Shown here in pieces: positions 1-6,350 of a DNA stretch of 7,820 nt (the stretch's first letter is position 1; every line of letters begins with the position of its first letter). Source of the DNA: Candidatus Sabulitectum sp. GTDB taxonomy: Bacteria > Fermentibacterota > Fermentibacteria > Fermentibacterales > JCC-6. The position numbers and the translations under genes are program-made. The DNA lies in contig JAGLQD010000101.1 of assembly GCA_023136985.1 (NCBI GenBank), positions 1 to 7,820 on the forward strand, written 5' to 3'. The notes beneath the pieces are model-generated. The model saw nothing but the letters and a program-made list of their open reading frames with translations, searched no databases and was not told where the DNA came from.

Positions 1-320
1 GACAAACCTCACTGCTGGAACTTCTGCTCGCTCTGGAGAACATGGCAGAGAAGAACGCTCCCCCCCCCAGGCATCGCATACACAAACCGCTTCTTTCTCT
101 CACCGAGTGTGTTTCTGTTCTGGACAAACTTCTTCCATTTAAAACTGCAAAAGATTTCAGTGAGGCAGTGGGAAAGGATGCTGACCAGGCTGTTGTAGTA
201 TCTTTCTTTGTTGCAATTCTTGAACTTGTAAAGCGTGGATGGATCTCCGCAGAACAGAGCTATCCCTTCTCGGATATTATCATGAAAAGAAAAATAGAAA
301 GGTGGGAAATGAATGCTTGA
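1..320 (+). CDS. scpA: Segregation and condensation protein A, C-terminal part (5' end outside window)
   Basis: ScpA is the kleisin subunit of the bacterial SMC-ScpAB condensin. It bridges the SMC heads and binds ScpB during chromosome segregation. Only the last ~105 codons are present. The frame is open from position 3 (QTSLLELLLALENM...), so the ATG at 42 is internal and not the start. What remains is the end of the central region and the C-terminal winged helix that contacts an SMC head, with the family-like end 'VVSFFVAILELVKRGWISAEQ' split around 'PFSDI'. A run of nine C at 60-68 encodes Pro-Pro-Pro in frame; the family-like frame continues on both sides, so no frameshift is implied. The stop TGA (318-320) overlaps the scpB start by 8 nt, the usual scpA-scpB coupling. 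The call rests on the C-terminal pattern and on the adjoining clear scpB. Confidence 0.85.
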   Translation, partial: QTSLLELLLALENMAEKNAPPPRHRIHKPLLSLTECVSVLDKLLPFKTAKDFSEAVGKDADQAVVVSFFVAILELVKRGWISAEQSYPFSDIIMKRKIERWEMNA

Positions 321-903
321 TCAGCTGGCAAGGCAGATAGAAGCTCTTCTTGTTGCCACCGAAGCACCGGTTACTGTAAATCGAATATGTGAGCTCACAG
401 GCTGTGGTACCGAGTCCGCAGAGCAGGCTGTACTGCGTATCGAAGCAGAACTGGCTTCAGGAGGACACTCTATAGTAGTCGCCAGACTTGCAGGGGGATA
501 CAGAATAGTAACAGACCCGGAACTTGGCTTTATAGTAGGACAACTGTTTGAAGGGAAAAGACACAGCAGACTCTCAAGAGCTTCTCTGGAAACACTTGCT
601 GTTATAGCCTACAGACAACCAGCCACAAGAGCCCAGGTTGAAGCTGTTCGCGGAGTGAACAGCGACAGTGCCATGAGAACCCTGCTTGAGAGAGATCTAG
701 TAAAGATCGACGGACGACAGGAAACCCCGGGAAGACCGCTTCTTTACGGAACAACATCTCGATTTCTGGAGTACTTCGGTCTGAACAAGCTGGAACATTT
801 ACCAAGAACTAACGAGATGGAAAACCTCTTGAAGCTATCCGCTGAAGATATTGAGCGGCTGGCTTCCGAGCTATCAGGAGAAGAAAGTGACCAGATCATC
901 TAA
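313..903 (+). CDS. scpB: Segregation and condensation protein B
   Basis: ScpB dimerises and binds the ScpA kleisin in the SMC-ScpAB condensin complex that compacts and segregates the nucleoid in the cytoplasm. The protein is 196 aa, normal for the family, with two winged-helix domains at about residues 1-80 and 87-165. The second carries the family signature: LSRASLETLAVIAYRQP (from residue 87), RGVNSD, then GRPLLYGTT (140-148) and FLEYFGL. The C-terminal ~30 residues are a variable acidic tail. The ATG at 313 is preceded by an AGGTGG Shine-Dalgarno-like stretch (300-305) inside the end of scpA, and the two genes overlap by 8 nt, implying translational coupling. The 3' end overlaps the pseudouridine synthase gene by 17 nt. 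Nothing looks broken. Confidence 0.96.
   Translation: MLDQLARQIEALLVATEAPVTVNRICELTGCGTESAEQAVLRIEAELASGGHSIVVARLAGGYRIVTDPELGFIVGQLFEGKRHSRLSRASLETLAVIAYRQPATRAQVEAVRGVNSDSAMRTLLERDLVKIDGRQETPGRPLLYGTTSRFLEYFGLNKLEHLPRTNEMENLLKLSAEDIERLASELSGEESDQII
876..880 (+). promoter_or_regulatory. Shine-Dalgarno site that fixes the rluB start
   Basis: AGGAG lies 6 nt before a GTG at 887-889. Two other in-frame starts exist: a TTG at 851, with no good ribosome site, and an ATG at 938, which would begin exactly at the S4 domain but has no Shine-Dalgarno upstream. GTG 887 is therefore the best-supported start. Confidence 0.7.
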
Positions 904-1642
904 AGGCATAAAATCCGCATCAGCCGCTGCCGACGGCATGAGACTTAACCGCTTTATTGCAAGATCAGGAATTGCCAGCAGGAGAAACTGCGATACTGGC
1001 ATAAAGAATGGTATGGTTACAATAAACGGGCGGCTTGTAACCAACCCCGCTGAAAAAATATCTACAGGTGATATTGTTCAGTGGGACGGTGCTGCCGTGA
1101 CGCTTCCGGATATCTTTGTTGCAGTAATGAACAAACCTTCCGGTTACGAAACCACAATGAATGAGAATGCCTCAAGACCCATATCCCAGCTTTCCGTTGG
1201 AATGCCAAGAGGCGCCACACCTGTGGGCCGTCTTGACATAAGAACTGGCGGACTGATCTTGTGGAGCAATGATGGCGAGCTGGTTTACAGGCTGACCCAC
1301 CCGAAGTGGCGCGTGGAGAGGGAATACTCTCTGATTCTAGCAAAGCCCCCGGAGAAACAAGCAGTTGAAAAAATGCGTAAGGGGCTTTTCATTGCCCCGG
1401 GAGAATTTTCCAAACCAAAGTCTATTGAGAAGACCGGCACAAAGAGCCTCAGTGTGGTTTTGACCACAGGACGCAACAGAGAAGTAAGAAGACTGTCAAA
1501 GTTCTCCGGGATTCCTCTCATAGGCCTTGAAAGAATCAGATTCGGCCCGATCAAGCTCGAAGACCTTCAGCGGGGGAAATGGCGGATACTCACCTCTGAG
1601 GAAATTACATCTCTATGCAGAATGGTTAGACTGGACAGATAA
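887..1642 (+). CDS. rluB: RluB/RsuA-family rRNA pseudouridine synthase
   Basis: Members of this family isomerise a specific uridine in rRNA to pseudouridine (RluB acts on 23S helix 89, RsuA on 16S). From the GTG at 887 the protein is 251 aa. An N-terminal S4 RNA-binding domain occupies about residues 18-75 (MRLNRFIARSGIASRR, then GMVTING). The catalytic domain follows, with VMNKPSGY (80-87), the motif PVGRLDIRTGGL whose Asp117 is the expected nucleophile, NDGEL, RLTHP, and the late motif GRNREVRRL (195-203) leading to IRFGPI. The catalytic loop reads RLDIRTGG where relatives usually have RLDxxT(E/S)G, a mild variation. A short basic, Ala/Ser-rich leader precedes the S4 domain. The gene overlaps scpB by 17 nt, a common neighbour pairing. 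The choice of RluB over RsuA or RluE rests on that linkage and is the least certain part. Confidence 0.88.
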   Translation: MTRSSKGIKSASAAADGMRLNRFIARSGIASRRNCDTGIKNGMVTINGRLVTNPAEKISTGDIVQWDGAAVTLPDIFVAVMNKPSGYETTMNENASRPISQLSVGMPRGATPVGRLDIRTGGLILWSNDGELVYRLTHPKWRVEREYSLILAKPPEKQAVEKMRKGLFIAPGEFSKPKSIEKTGTKSLSVVLTTGRNREVRRLSKFSGIPLIGLERIRFGPIKLEDLQRGKWRILTSEEITSLCRMVRLDR

Positions 1643-1656
1643 TTCATCTCGACTGC

Positions 1657-1693
1657 AGTATGTGACCAATAGAGGAAGTTGTATTGGAATACT
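1657..1693 (+). other. Imperfect AU-rich hairpin in the rluB-cmk gap
   Basis: CCAATA (1666-1671) pairs with TATTGG (1682-1687) around a 10-nt loop. An outer stem AGTAT (1657-1661) pairs with ATACT (1689-1693) across an internal loop of 4 nt on one side and 1 nt on the other, for 11 bp in all. It is not followed directly by a T-run; a pyrimidine-rich CTTTCTTTT lies about 12 nt further on. It is a poor intrinsic terminator. It could be a weak attenuator or processing site, or chance. Confidence 0.3.
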
Positions 1694-1694
1694 C

Positions 1695-1723
1695 TTGACG
1701 AGTAGCTTTCTTTTGTAGATATT
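1695..1723 (+). promoter_or_regulatory. Candidate sigma70-type promoter for cmk-plsC-rpsA
   Basis: TTGACG (1695-1700, 5 of 6 to TTGACA) is followed after 17 nt by GATATT (1718-1723, 4 of 6 to TATAAT). It sits in the only sizeable gap (113 nt) before the cmk-plsC-rpsA run, where a promoter feeding the highly expressed S1 gene would be expected. The -10 match is weak and promoter consensus is unknown for this lineage, so this is tentative. Confidence 0.3.
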
Positions 1724-1755
1724 TGCCCCATCTAAAAGAGGGGATGTGAATTTGA

Positions 1756-2409
1756 CTGCCTGAGATAATAGCTGTCGATGGGCCTGCTGCTTCCGGTAAG
1801 AGTACTACTGCGAAGAAAATAGCGGCAGAGCTTAGTTTTGAGTATCTGGATACCGGCGCAATGTACCGAGCGTCGGCTTTTTTAGTTACATCTTCAGGTA
1901 TTGATGCTCAGGATGGGACTGCTGCATCTGATCTTCTTTTCGATCACTCCATAGATGTTTCAAGCAGAGGTGTATTTCTTGACGGAAATGACATTTCCGG
2001 AAAGATAAGAACCCAGGCCATCGGTGAAGCCGCAAGTATCATATCTGCTCATCGCGCAGTAAGAGACTACATGGTCTCACTTCAGAGAGCTTTTGGCGAA
2101 AAATACGATACTGTGGCAGAGGGTAGAGACATGGGAACGGTAGTATTCCCCAACGCTGCGCTGAAAGTCTATGTGGTGGCAGATATTGCCGTAAGAGCAT
2201 GGCGAAGATTGAAAGATCTCGATCAGGGTACTTCTCAAATGAACACCATGGTTCAATCTGTTTTTCGCAGAGACTACAGAGACAGGAACAGGTCCGAAAG
2301 TCCCTTAAGGCTTCCTCCGGGAGCCCTGTGGCTTGATGGTACATCTATGTCTATCGATCAGCAGGTCAGTTTCGTTCTTTGCGCTTACAAAGGGCGGTGC
2401 ATCAGGTGA
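1756..2409 (+). CDS. cmk: Cytidylate kinase (atypical CTG start or start-proximal indel)
   Basis: Cmk phosphorylates CMP/dCMP with ATP in cytoplasmic pyrimidine nucleotide metabolism. The P-loop GPAASGKST (residues 9-17, Lys15) and YLDTGAMYRA (30-39) lie upstream of the first in-frame ATG (1861), so that ATG cannot be the true start. EGRDMGTVVFP (from residue 122) and the lid R172-D-x-x-D-x-x-R179 complete the family signature. In this frame a TGA at 1753 leaves CTG 1756 as the only plausible start, giving 217 aa (MPEIIAVDGPAASGKS), close to the usual ~220-230. The Shine-Dalgarno-like AGAGGGG (1737-1743) is 12 nt from CTG. It fits GTG 1746 or TTG 1752 better, but those open a different frame that stops at TGA 1761. 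Either the gene uses CTG or a base is extra near 1761. The 3' end overlaps plsC by 4 nt. Confidence 0.9.
   Translation: MPEIIAVDGPAASGKSTTAKKIAAELSFEYLDTGAMYRASAFLVTSSGIDAQDGTAASDLLFDHSIDVSSRGVFLDGNDISGKIRTQAIGEAASIISAHRAVRDYMVSLQRAFGEKYDTVAEGRDMGTVVFPNAALKVYVVADIAVRAWRRLKDLDQGTSQMNTMVQSVFRRDYRDRNRSESPLRLPPGALWLDGTSMSIDQQVSFVLCAYKGRCIR
2389..2397 (+). promoter_or_regulatory. Shine-Dalgarno region deciding the plsC start
   Basis: AAAGGGCGG lies 8 nt before a GTG at 2406-2408 that overlaps the cmk stop as GTGA. An in-frame GTG at 2397 is too close to the purine stretch, and a TTG at 2379 has no Shine-Dalgarno. The GTGA arrangement mirrors the ATGA overlap at the next junction, so GTG 2406 is preferred. 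Confidence 0.55.
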
Positions 2410-3044
2410 AAAGATCAATTCTGGTAGATATCGTTCTCCGACCTGTTATTGTTACCATTGCAACACTTTTATTCAGAATGAAAGTGGTGAACTGGAGAAG
2501 TTTCCCCAAGGGAAATCTGATCCTTGCTGGAAATCATATATCAAACTGGGATCCTCCTTTTATTGCGGCAGCTGTCCCCAGAGCTGTACATTTCATGGCG
2601 AAGTCCAGCTTGTTCAAGACACGCTTTCTTTCCTGGTTTATGCAGAAGCTGGGAGCTTTTCCCATCAACAGAAGGTCTAATGTGAATTCCGGTGCTTTGA
2701 ATAAAGCTATTGAACTTGTGAACAGCGGGGCAGCAGTTATTATTTTTCCAGAGGGAACAAGAAGCAGGAACGGAGTAATGCTGCCTGCCAAGGCCGGGGT
2801 AGGATACATTGCACATGCCACTTCAGCTCCTGTGCTTCCTTTCTTACTGAAAGGTATGGACGATCCCAAAAGCACTTTGCTGTTCAAATCAAGATTCAGT
2901 GTAACATTCGGTGAGCTAATTCTGCCGGAAGAGCTTGAGATCATGCACGAAAAAGGCGGAGCCAAAATGTCAGCAGAATACATACTAAATAAAGTTAAGG
3001 AAATCAAAGATAAAACAAAAGGAAAAGAAAGGAACTTTGAATGA
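2406..3044 (+). CDS. plsC: 1-acyl-sn-glycerol-3-phosphate acyltransferase (lysophosphatidate acyltransferase)
   Basis: PlsC acylates lysophosphatidic acid at sn-2 to give phosphatidic acid, the second acylation of membrane phospholipid synthesis, at the inner face of the cytoplasmic membrane. From GTG 2406 the protein is 212 aa, typical of short bacterial PlsC. All four acyltransferase motifs are visible: the catalytic NHxxxxD (His44, Asp49, in NHISNWDPP), GAFPINR (83-89), FPEGTR (114-119), which binds the glycerol phosphate, and APVLPF (141-146). Residues ~5-23 are hydrophobic and could be the membrane-embedded N-terminal helix. The C-terminal 25 residues are Lys/Glu-rich. The gene is coupled to cmk (GTGA) and rpsA (ATGA). 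cmk-plsC adjacency is common in bacteria and supports the call. Acyl donor (acyl-ACP or acyl-CoA) cannot be told from sequence. Confidence 0.93.
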   Translation: MKRSILVDIVLRPVIVTIATLLFRMKVVNWRSFPKGNLILAGNHISNWDPPFIAAAVPRAVHFMAKSSLFKTRFLSWFMQKLGAFPINRRSNVNSGALNKAIELVNSGAAVIIFPEGTRSRNGVMLPAKAGVGYIAHATSAPVLPFLLKGMDDPKSTLLFKSRFSVTFGELILPEELEIMHEKGGAKMSAEYILNKVKEIKDKTKGKERNFE

Positions 3045-5038
3045 GTGAAATGAAAGAATTTGTTGTTGGCCTCACAGCTGAAGAGATCGAGACCATTGAA
3101 GGTCATGATTACACAGCCAGTGAGCGTAGCGATTTTGAGGCTGCTTATGCAGGCACTATCGCTAACTTCACAGTAAAAGTCGGGACCATTATTTCTGGTA
3201 CCATACTTAAGACTGCGAATAACGAGGTTATTGTAGACCTGGGTTACAAGAGCGAGGGTGTTATTCCTCTTCAGGAATTCCGTGATGAAGATGCACCTGA
3301 GCCTGGTACAAAGGTTGATGTTTTCGTTGAAAGCCTGGAGGACACCGACGGACGCGTAACTGTTTCCAAGGAAAAGGCACACTTCCACACAGTATGGAAC
3401 GATATCAAAGTTGCATACGATGAGAATCTTATTCTCAAGGGTAAGGTTATCAAGCGTATAAAAGGTGGTCTTACTGTTAGGATCATGGGTGTTGATGCAT
3501 TCCTTCCAGGTTCTCAGGTTGCTCTTAGACAGGTTCCAAATCTGGAGAAATTCTGCGGAAACGAATTGGACTTCAGGGTTATCAAGCTGAATAAGCGTCG
3601 CAGAAACATTGTAGTAAGCCGCAGACAGGTTCTTGAAGAGGCCCGAAGTGAACTGAAGGAGAACCTGATCAAGGAGCTGGAGGAGGAGCAGGTAAGGAAG
3701 GGTATCGTAAAGAACATCACCGACTTTGGTGCATTTGTTGACCTTGGCGGTATTGATGGTCTCCTTCACATTACAGACATGAGCTGGGGAAGAGTCCGTC
3801 ACCCATCACAGCTTCTTACAATTGGTGAGGAAATTGATGTTAAAGTTCTTAAGTTTGACAAAGAACGCGAACGCATTTCCCTGGGTCTCAAGCAGCTTCA
3901 GCCATTCCCGTGGGAAGGTGTTGCAGAACGCTATTCAAATGAAACAATGGTTACAGGTAAAGTTGCCTCCATTACGGACTACGGCGCATTTGTAGAAATT
4001 GAGCCGGGAGTAGAAGGCCTTATTCACATCTCTGAGATGTCCTGGACAAAGCATGTCCGACACCCTTCAAAGATCCTTGCAGTAGGGGACGAAGTCGAAG
4101 CAGTGGTTCTCAGTGTTAATGAAGAAGAGAGAAAGATCTCTCTGGGTCTTAAACAGACAATGGAAAATCCATGGAATTCAATTGAAGAGAGATACCCCAT
4201 TGGATCCTCTGTAGACGGCAAGGTCAGAAATTTGACCAACTTCGGTGCATTTGTTGAGATCGAGGACGGCATAGACGGTCTTATCCACATTTCTGACATG
4301 AGCTGGACAAAGAGGATCAGTCATCCTTCAGAGATAGTGCAGAAGAATCAGCCGGTAAGGGTTGTTGTTCTCAGCATAGACCGCGAGAATCATCGCATCT
4401 CCCTGGGTCTCAAGCAGACTGAGGAGAATCCATGGGATTCAATGAGTGAGCGCTACCCTGAGACTGCAGAGGTCAGGGGAAAAGTAACTCAGATTCTCGA
4501 CCGGGGCGTAGTTGTAGACCTTGTGGATGGAATCGAAGGCTTTGTGCCACTCAGCCAGCTCGGTTGGGATGTACTTGAGAATCCAGCATCTGTTCTTCGC
4601 AGAGGAGACGATCTTCCTCTCAGGGTTATCGAGGTTGTACCTTCAAGCCGCAGAATCGTGCTCAGTGTAAGAAGCTATTTCAACGGCCGCCCAATGGAAG
4701 AACTTGCTGAGTTCAGAACATCTCTTGAGGGACGCCCTGTTGAAGAGACCGTCGTTGAAGAAAATACAACTTCTTTTGATGATGAGCAGAGAAAAGATGA
4801 GATAGGTGCTGAAGCCGCTGTGGAGGAAACTCCTGCTGCAGTAGAGACAGAAGCTGTAGAGACAGAAGTCGCTGTGGAGGAAACTCCTGCTGCCGTGGAG
4901 ACAGAAGCAGTAGAGACTGAAGTCGCTGTGGAGGAAACTCCTGCTGCCGTGGAGACAGAAGCAGTAGAGACCGAGACTGTGAAAGAAGAATCAGTGGAAG
5001 AAGAACCGGAAGTTCTTAAAGAGTCCACAGAAGAATAG
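3041..5038 (+). CDS. rpsA: 30S ribosomal protein S1 with repeat-built acidic tail
   Basis: S1 binds and unfolds mRNA on the 30S subunit during translation initiation. The ATG overlaps the plsC stop (ATGA) and has AAAGGA (3028-3033) 7 nt upstream. The protein is 665 aa against ~557 in E. coli. An N-terminal segment of ~47 residues (the S2-docking region in other S1 proteins) precedes six S1 OB-fold repeats at about 48-115, 129-200, 217-288, 302-373, 389-460 and 476-547. Repeats 3-5 carry the classic pattern (TDFGAFVDL, GLLHITDMSW, RISLGLKQ); repeats 1, 2 and 6 are more divergent, as in Gram-negative S1. Residues 548-665 form a Glu-rich, probably disordered tail containing three copies of an 18-residue unit. 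The gene ends 46 nt before mtaB, with a strong hairpin between. Confidence 0.97.
   Translation: MSEMKEFVVGLTAEEIETIEGHDYTASERSDFEAAYAGTIANFTVKVGTIISGTILKTANNEVIVDLGYKSEGVIPLQEFRDEDAPEPGTKVDVFVESLEDTDGRVTVSKEKAHFHTVWNDIKVAYDENLILKGKVIKRIKGGLTVRIMGVDAFLPGSQVALRQVPNLEKFCGNELDFRVIKLNKRRRNIVVSRRQVLEEARSELKENLIKELEEEQVRKGIVKNITDFGAFVDLGGIDGLLHITDMSWGRVRHPSQLLTIGEEIDVKVLKFDKERERISLGLKQLQPFPWEGVAERYSNETMVTGKVASITDYGAFVEIEPGVEGLIHISEMSWTKHVRHPSKILAVGDEVEAVVLSVNEEERKISLGLKQTMENPWNSIEERYPIGSSVDGKVRNLTNFGAFVEIEDGIDGLIHISDMSWTKRISHPSEIVQKNQPVRVVVLSIDRENHRISLGLKQTEENPWDSMSERYPETAEVRGKVTQILDRGVVVDLVDGIEGFVPLSQLGWDVLENPASVLRRGDDLPLRVIEVVPSSRRIVLSVRSYFNGRPMEELAEFRTSLEGRPVEETVVEENTTSFDDEQRKDEIGAEAAVEETPAAVETEAVETEVAVEETPAAVETEAVETEVAVEETPAAVETEAVETETVKEESVEEEPEVLKESTEE
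4817..4978 (+). repeat. Three tandem 54-bp in-frame repeats in the rpsA tail
   Basis: Units lie at 4817-4870, 4871-4924 and 4925-4978. Each encodes the 18-residue unit AVEETPAAVETEAVETEV or nearly so (S1 residues 593-646). Units 2 and 3 are identical for their first 47 bases and differ only near the end; unit 1 differs at a few synonymous positions. This fits recent duplication by slippage or unequal exchange, with the reading frame kept. Confidence 0.95.
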
Positions 5039-5048
5039 TGAGAGTAAT

Positions 5049-5072
5049 CGGGGCGGAGGTTACTCCGCCCCG
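5049..5072 (+). other. Strong GC-rich hairpin between rpsA and mtaB
   Basis: CGGGGCGGAG (5049-5058) pairs perfectly with CTCCGCCCCG (5063-5072) around the tetraloop GTTA. The 10-bp stem is nearly all G-C, as in an intrinsic terminator, but it is followed by GCACACACACCA instead of a T-run. Efficient termination is therefore unlikely. It could partly attenuate transcription, stabilise the rpsA mRNA 3' end or limit mtaB translation. The 5' arm contains GGAGGT (5055-5060, reaching into the loop), the only Shine-Dalgarno-like sequence before mtaB. Confidence 0.7.
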
Positions 5073-5084
5073 GCACACACACCA

Positions 5085-6350
5085 ATGAACTTGCCGGAAA
5101 ACACTTCAGTATTCGGATATACTCTCGGGTGTAGACTGAATTCTTATGAGACAGAAGCACTGGTAGGCGAACTTGTAGAGAAGCTCTCTGGCAACAGAGT
5201 CAACGCTCCCGGGGACGCCGATCTTATTCTTGTTAATACCTGTGCTGTAACCAGTCGCAGCCAGGCCAGATCCAGGAAAACAGTTCGCTCGTATGTTGCA
5301 AGATATCCTGACGCAAGGATAATTGTAACAGGTTGCGTTACTGTGACCTACCCAGATGATTACAAGGGTATGGATCGAGTTACGGTTATTCCGAACAGTG
5401 AAAAACAACTCATCGCATCTATGCTCAGCGGTATGCCTGAAACGAAATTGGATAAGAATCTTTACCCGGTGTTTGCTCCTGTGACCACATCCAAGACAAG
5501 GGGTTTTCTTAAGATACAGGATGGATGCAGCAACAGGTGCACTTACTGTATCGTTCCGCTTGCCAGAGGAGAATCTCGAAGTCAGCCCAGAGAGCTTGTA
5601 TTGAGCCAGGCTGCTGAGATGGTGAATGCAGGGTTCCGCGAGATCTGTCTCACAGGTGTAGACATCGCTGACTATGGCAGAGGTCTCTACACAAACGGAT
5701 ACGGTCTTCCTGAGCTAGTTGGGGATCTGCTTGACATTGGTGGTTTCCGATTACGCATAGGTTCAGTAGAACCACAGTATCTGACAGTAAAAACACTGGA
5801 GAACCTGGCAATCCCGGGGCTTTGCAGGCATTTTCATATTCCATTCCAGAGTGGTTCCGACAATATCCTCAAGCGAATGGGAAGACGATACTGCAGGGCA
5901 GAGGCGAATGAGCTTCTTGATGCGGCTACCTCTCTTTTTCCAGGGGCCTGTATCGGCAGTGATATCATCGCCGGTTTCCCGGGGGAGACTGAAGATGATT
6001 ATCAGCAGACCCTTGAACTGTCCAGGGACAGCCGTATAAACTATCTGCATGTTTTTCCTTTCTCTCCAAGATCAGGTACACCTGCAGCAGAGATGAAGCT
6101 GCTTCATCCTGAAATAACCACAGCCAGATCTGTTGAGCTTAGAAAGGTATCAACTGAATCCAGAAAAAGATTCAGGGAGAATAATCTGAAGACAACTCAG
6201 ACTGTTCTCGTGGAAAGTCGCAGAATCAACGGCAGAATGATCGGGCTAACAGACAACTATATCCCTGTCTATGCCCCTGATCCTGCCCAGGAAGGCGATC
6301 TCGCAGAAGTTCTTCTTTCTGAAGACAATGTCTGCTGGGGTCAGCGCTGA
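5085..6350 (+). CDS. mtaB: tRNA t6A37 C2-methylthiotransferase (MtaB, radical SAM)
   Basis: MtaB (YqeV) converts t6A37 of ANN-decoding tRNAs to ms2t6A using two [4Fe-4S] clusters and SAM. The protein is 421 aa with the three-part architecture of the MiaB/RimO/MtaB family. The N-terminal UPF0004 domain has its three cysteines at Cys16 (TLGCRLN), Cys53 (NTCAVTS) and Cys84 (VTGCV). The radical SAM motif CxxxCxxC is Cys148/152/155 in FLKIQDGCSNRCTYCIVP. A C-terminal TRAM-like domain begins at about residue 365. TLGCRLNSYETEAL and ARGESRS favour MtaB over MiaB or RimO. No Shine-Dalgarno sits at normal distance from the ATG, and no start codon exists upstream in frame before rpsA; TTG 5091 is the only close alternative. 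The stop TGA overlaps the coaE ATG by one base. Confidence 0.93.
   Translation: MNLPENTSVFGYTLGCRLNSYETEALVGELVEKLSGNRVNAPGDADLILVNTCAVTSRSQARSRKTVRSYVARYPDARIIVTGCVTVTYPDDYKGMDRVTVIPNSEKQLIASMLSGMPETKLDKNLYPVFAPVTTSKTRGFLKIQDGCSNRCTYCIVPLARGESRSQPRELVLSQAAEMVNAGFREICLTGVDIADYGRGLYTNGYGLPELVGDLLDIGGFRLRIGSVEPQYLTVKTLENLAIPGLCRHFHIPFQSGSDNILKRMGRRYCRAEANELLDAATSLFPGACIGSDIIAGFPGETEDDYQQTLELSRDSRINYLHVFPFSPRSGTPAAEMKLLHPEITTARSVELRKVSTESRKRFRENNLKTTQTVLVESRRINGRMIGLTDNYIPVYAPDPAQEGDLAEVLLSEDNVCWGQR

Noticed and set aside
60..68. Run of nine C in scpA as a possible frameshift or phase-variation site
   Set aside because: The ScpA-like reading frame is continuous before and after the run, which encodes three prolines. 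No evidence of a shift.
1527..1718. Small + strand frame of 63 codons spanning the rluB end and the gap
   Set aside because: It overlaps the well-conserved RluB C-terminus in another frame and has no recognisable features.
1861..2409. cmk beginning at the ATG at 1861
   Set aside because: This would remove the P-loop and the YLDTGA motif, both intact immediately upstream in the same frame.
2534..3802. Long minus-strand open frame of 422 codons
   Set aside because: It lies entirely opposite plsC and rpsA, both unmistakable, and its translation shows no family motif. It is a by-product of their codon use.
4817..4978. Tandem repeats considered as a CRISPR-like or mobile repeat array
   Set aside because: The units are directly adjacent with no spacers, are in frame, and encode a protein repeat within rpsA.
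4675..5160. Minus-strand frame encoding a Ser/Thr/Val-rich repetitive protein
   Set aside because: The repetitiveness is the mirror of the 54-bp repeats in rpsA, and the frame also crosses the hairpin and the start of mtaB. No independent coding support.
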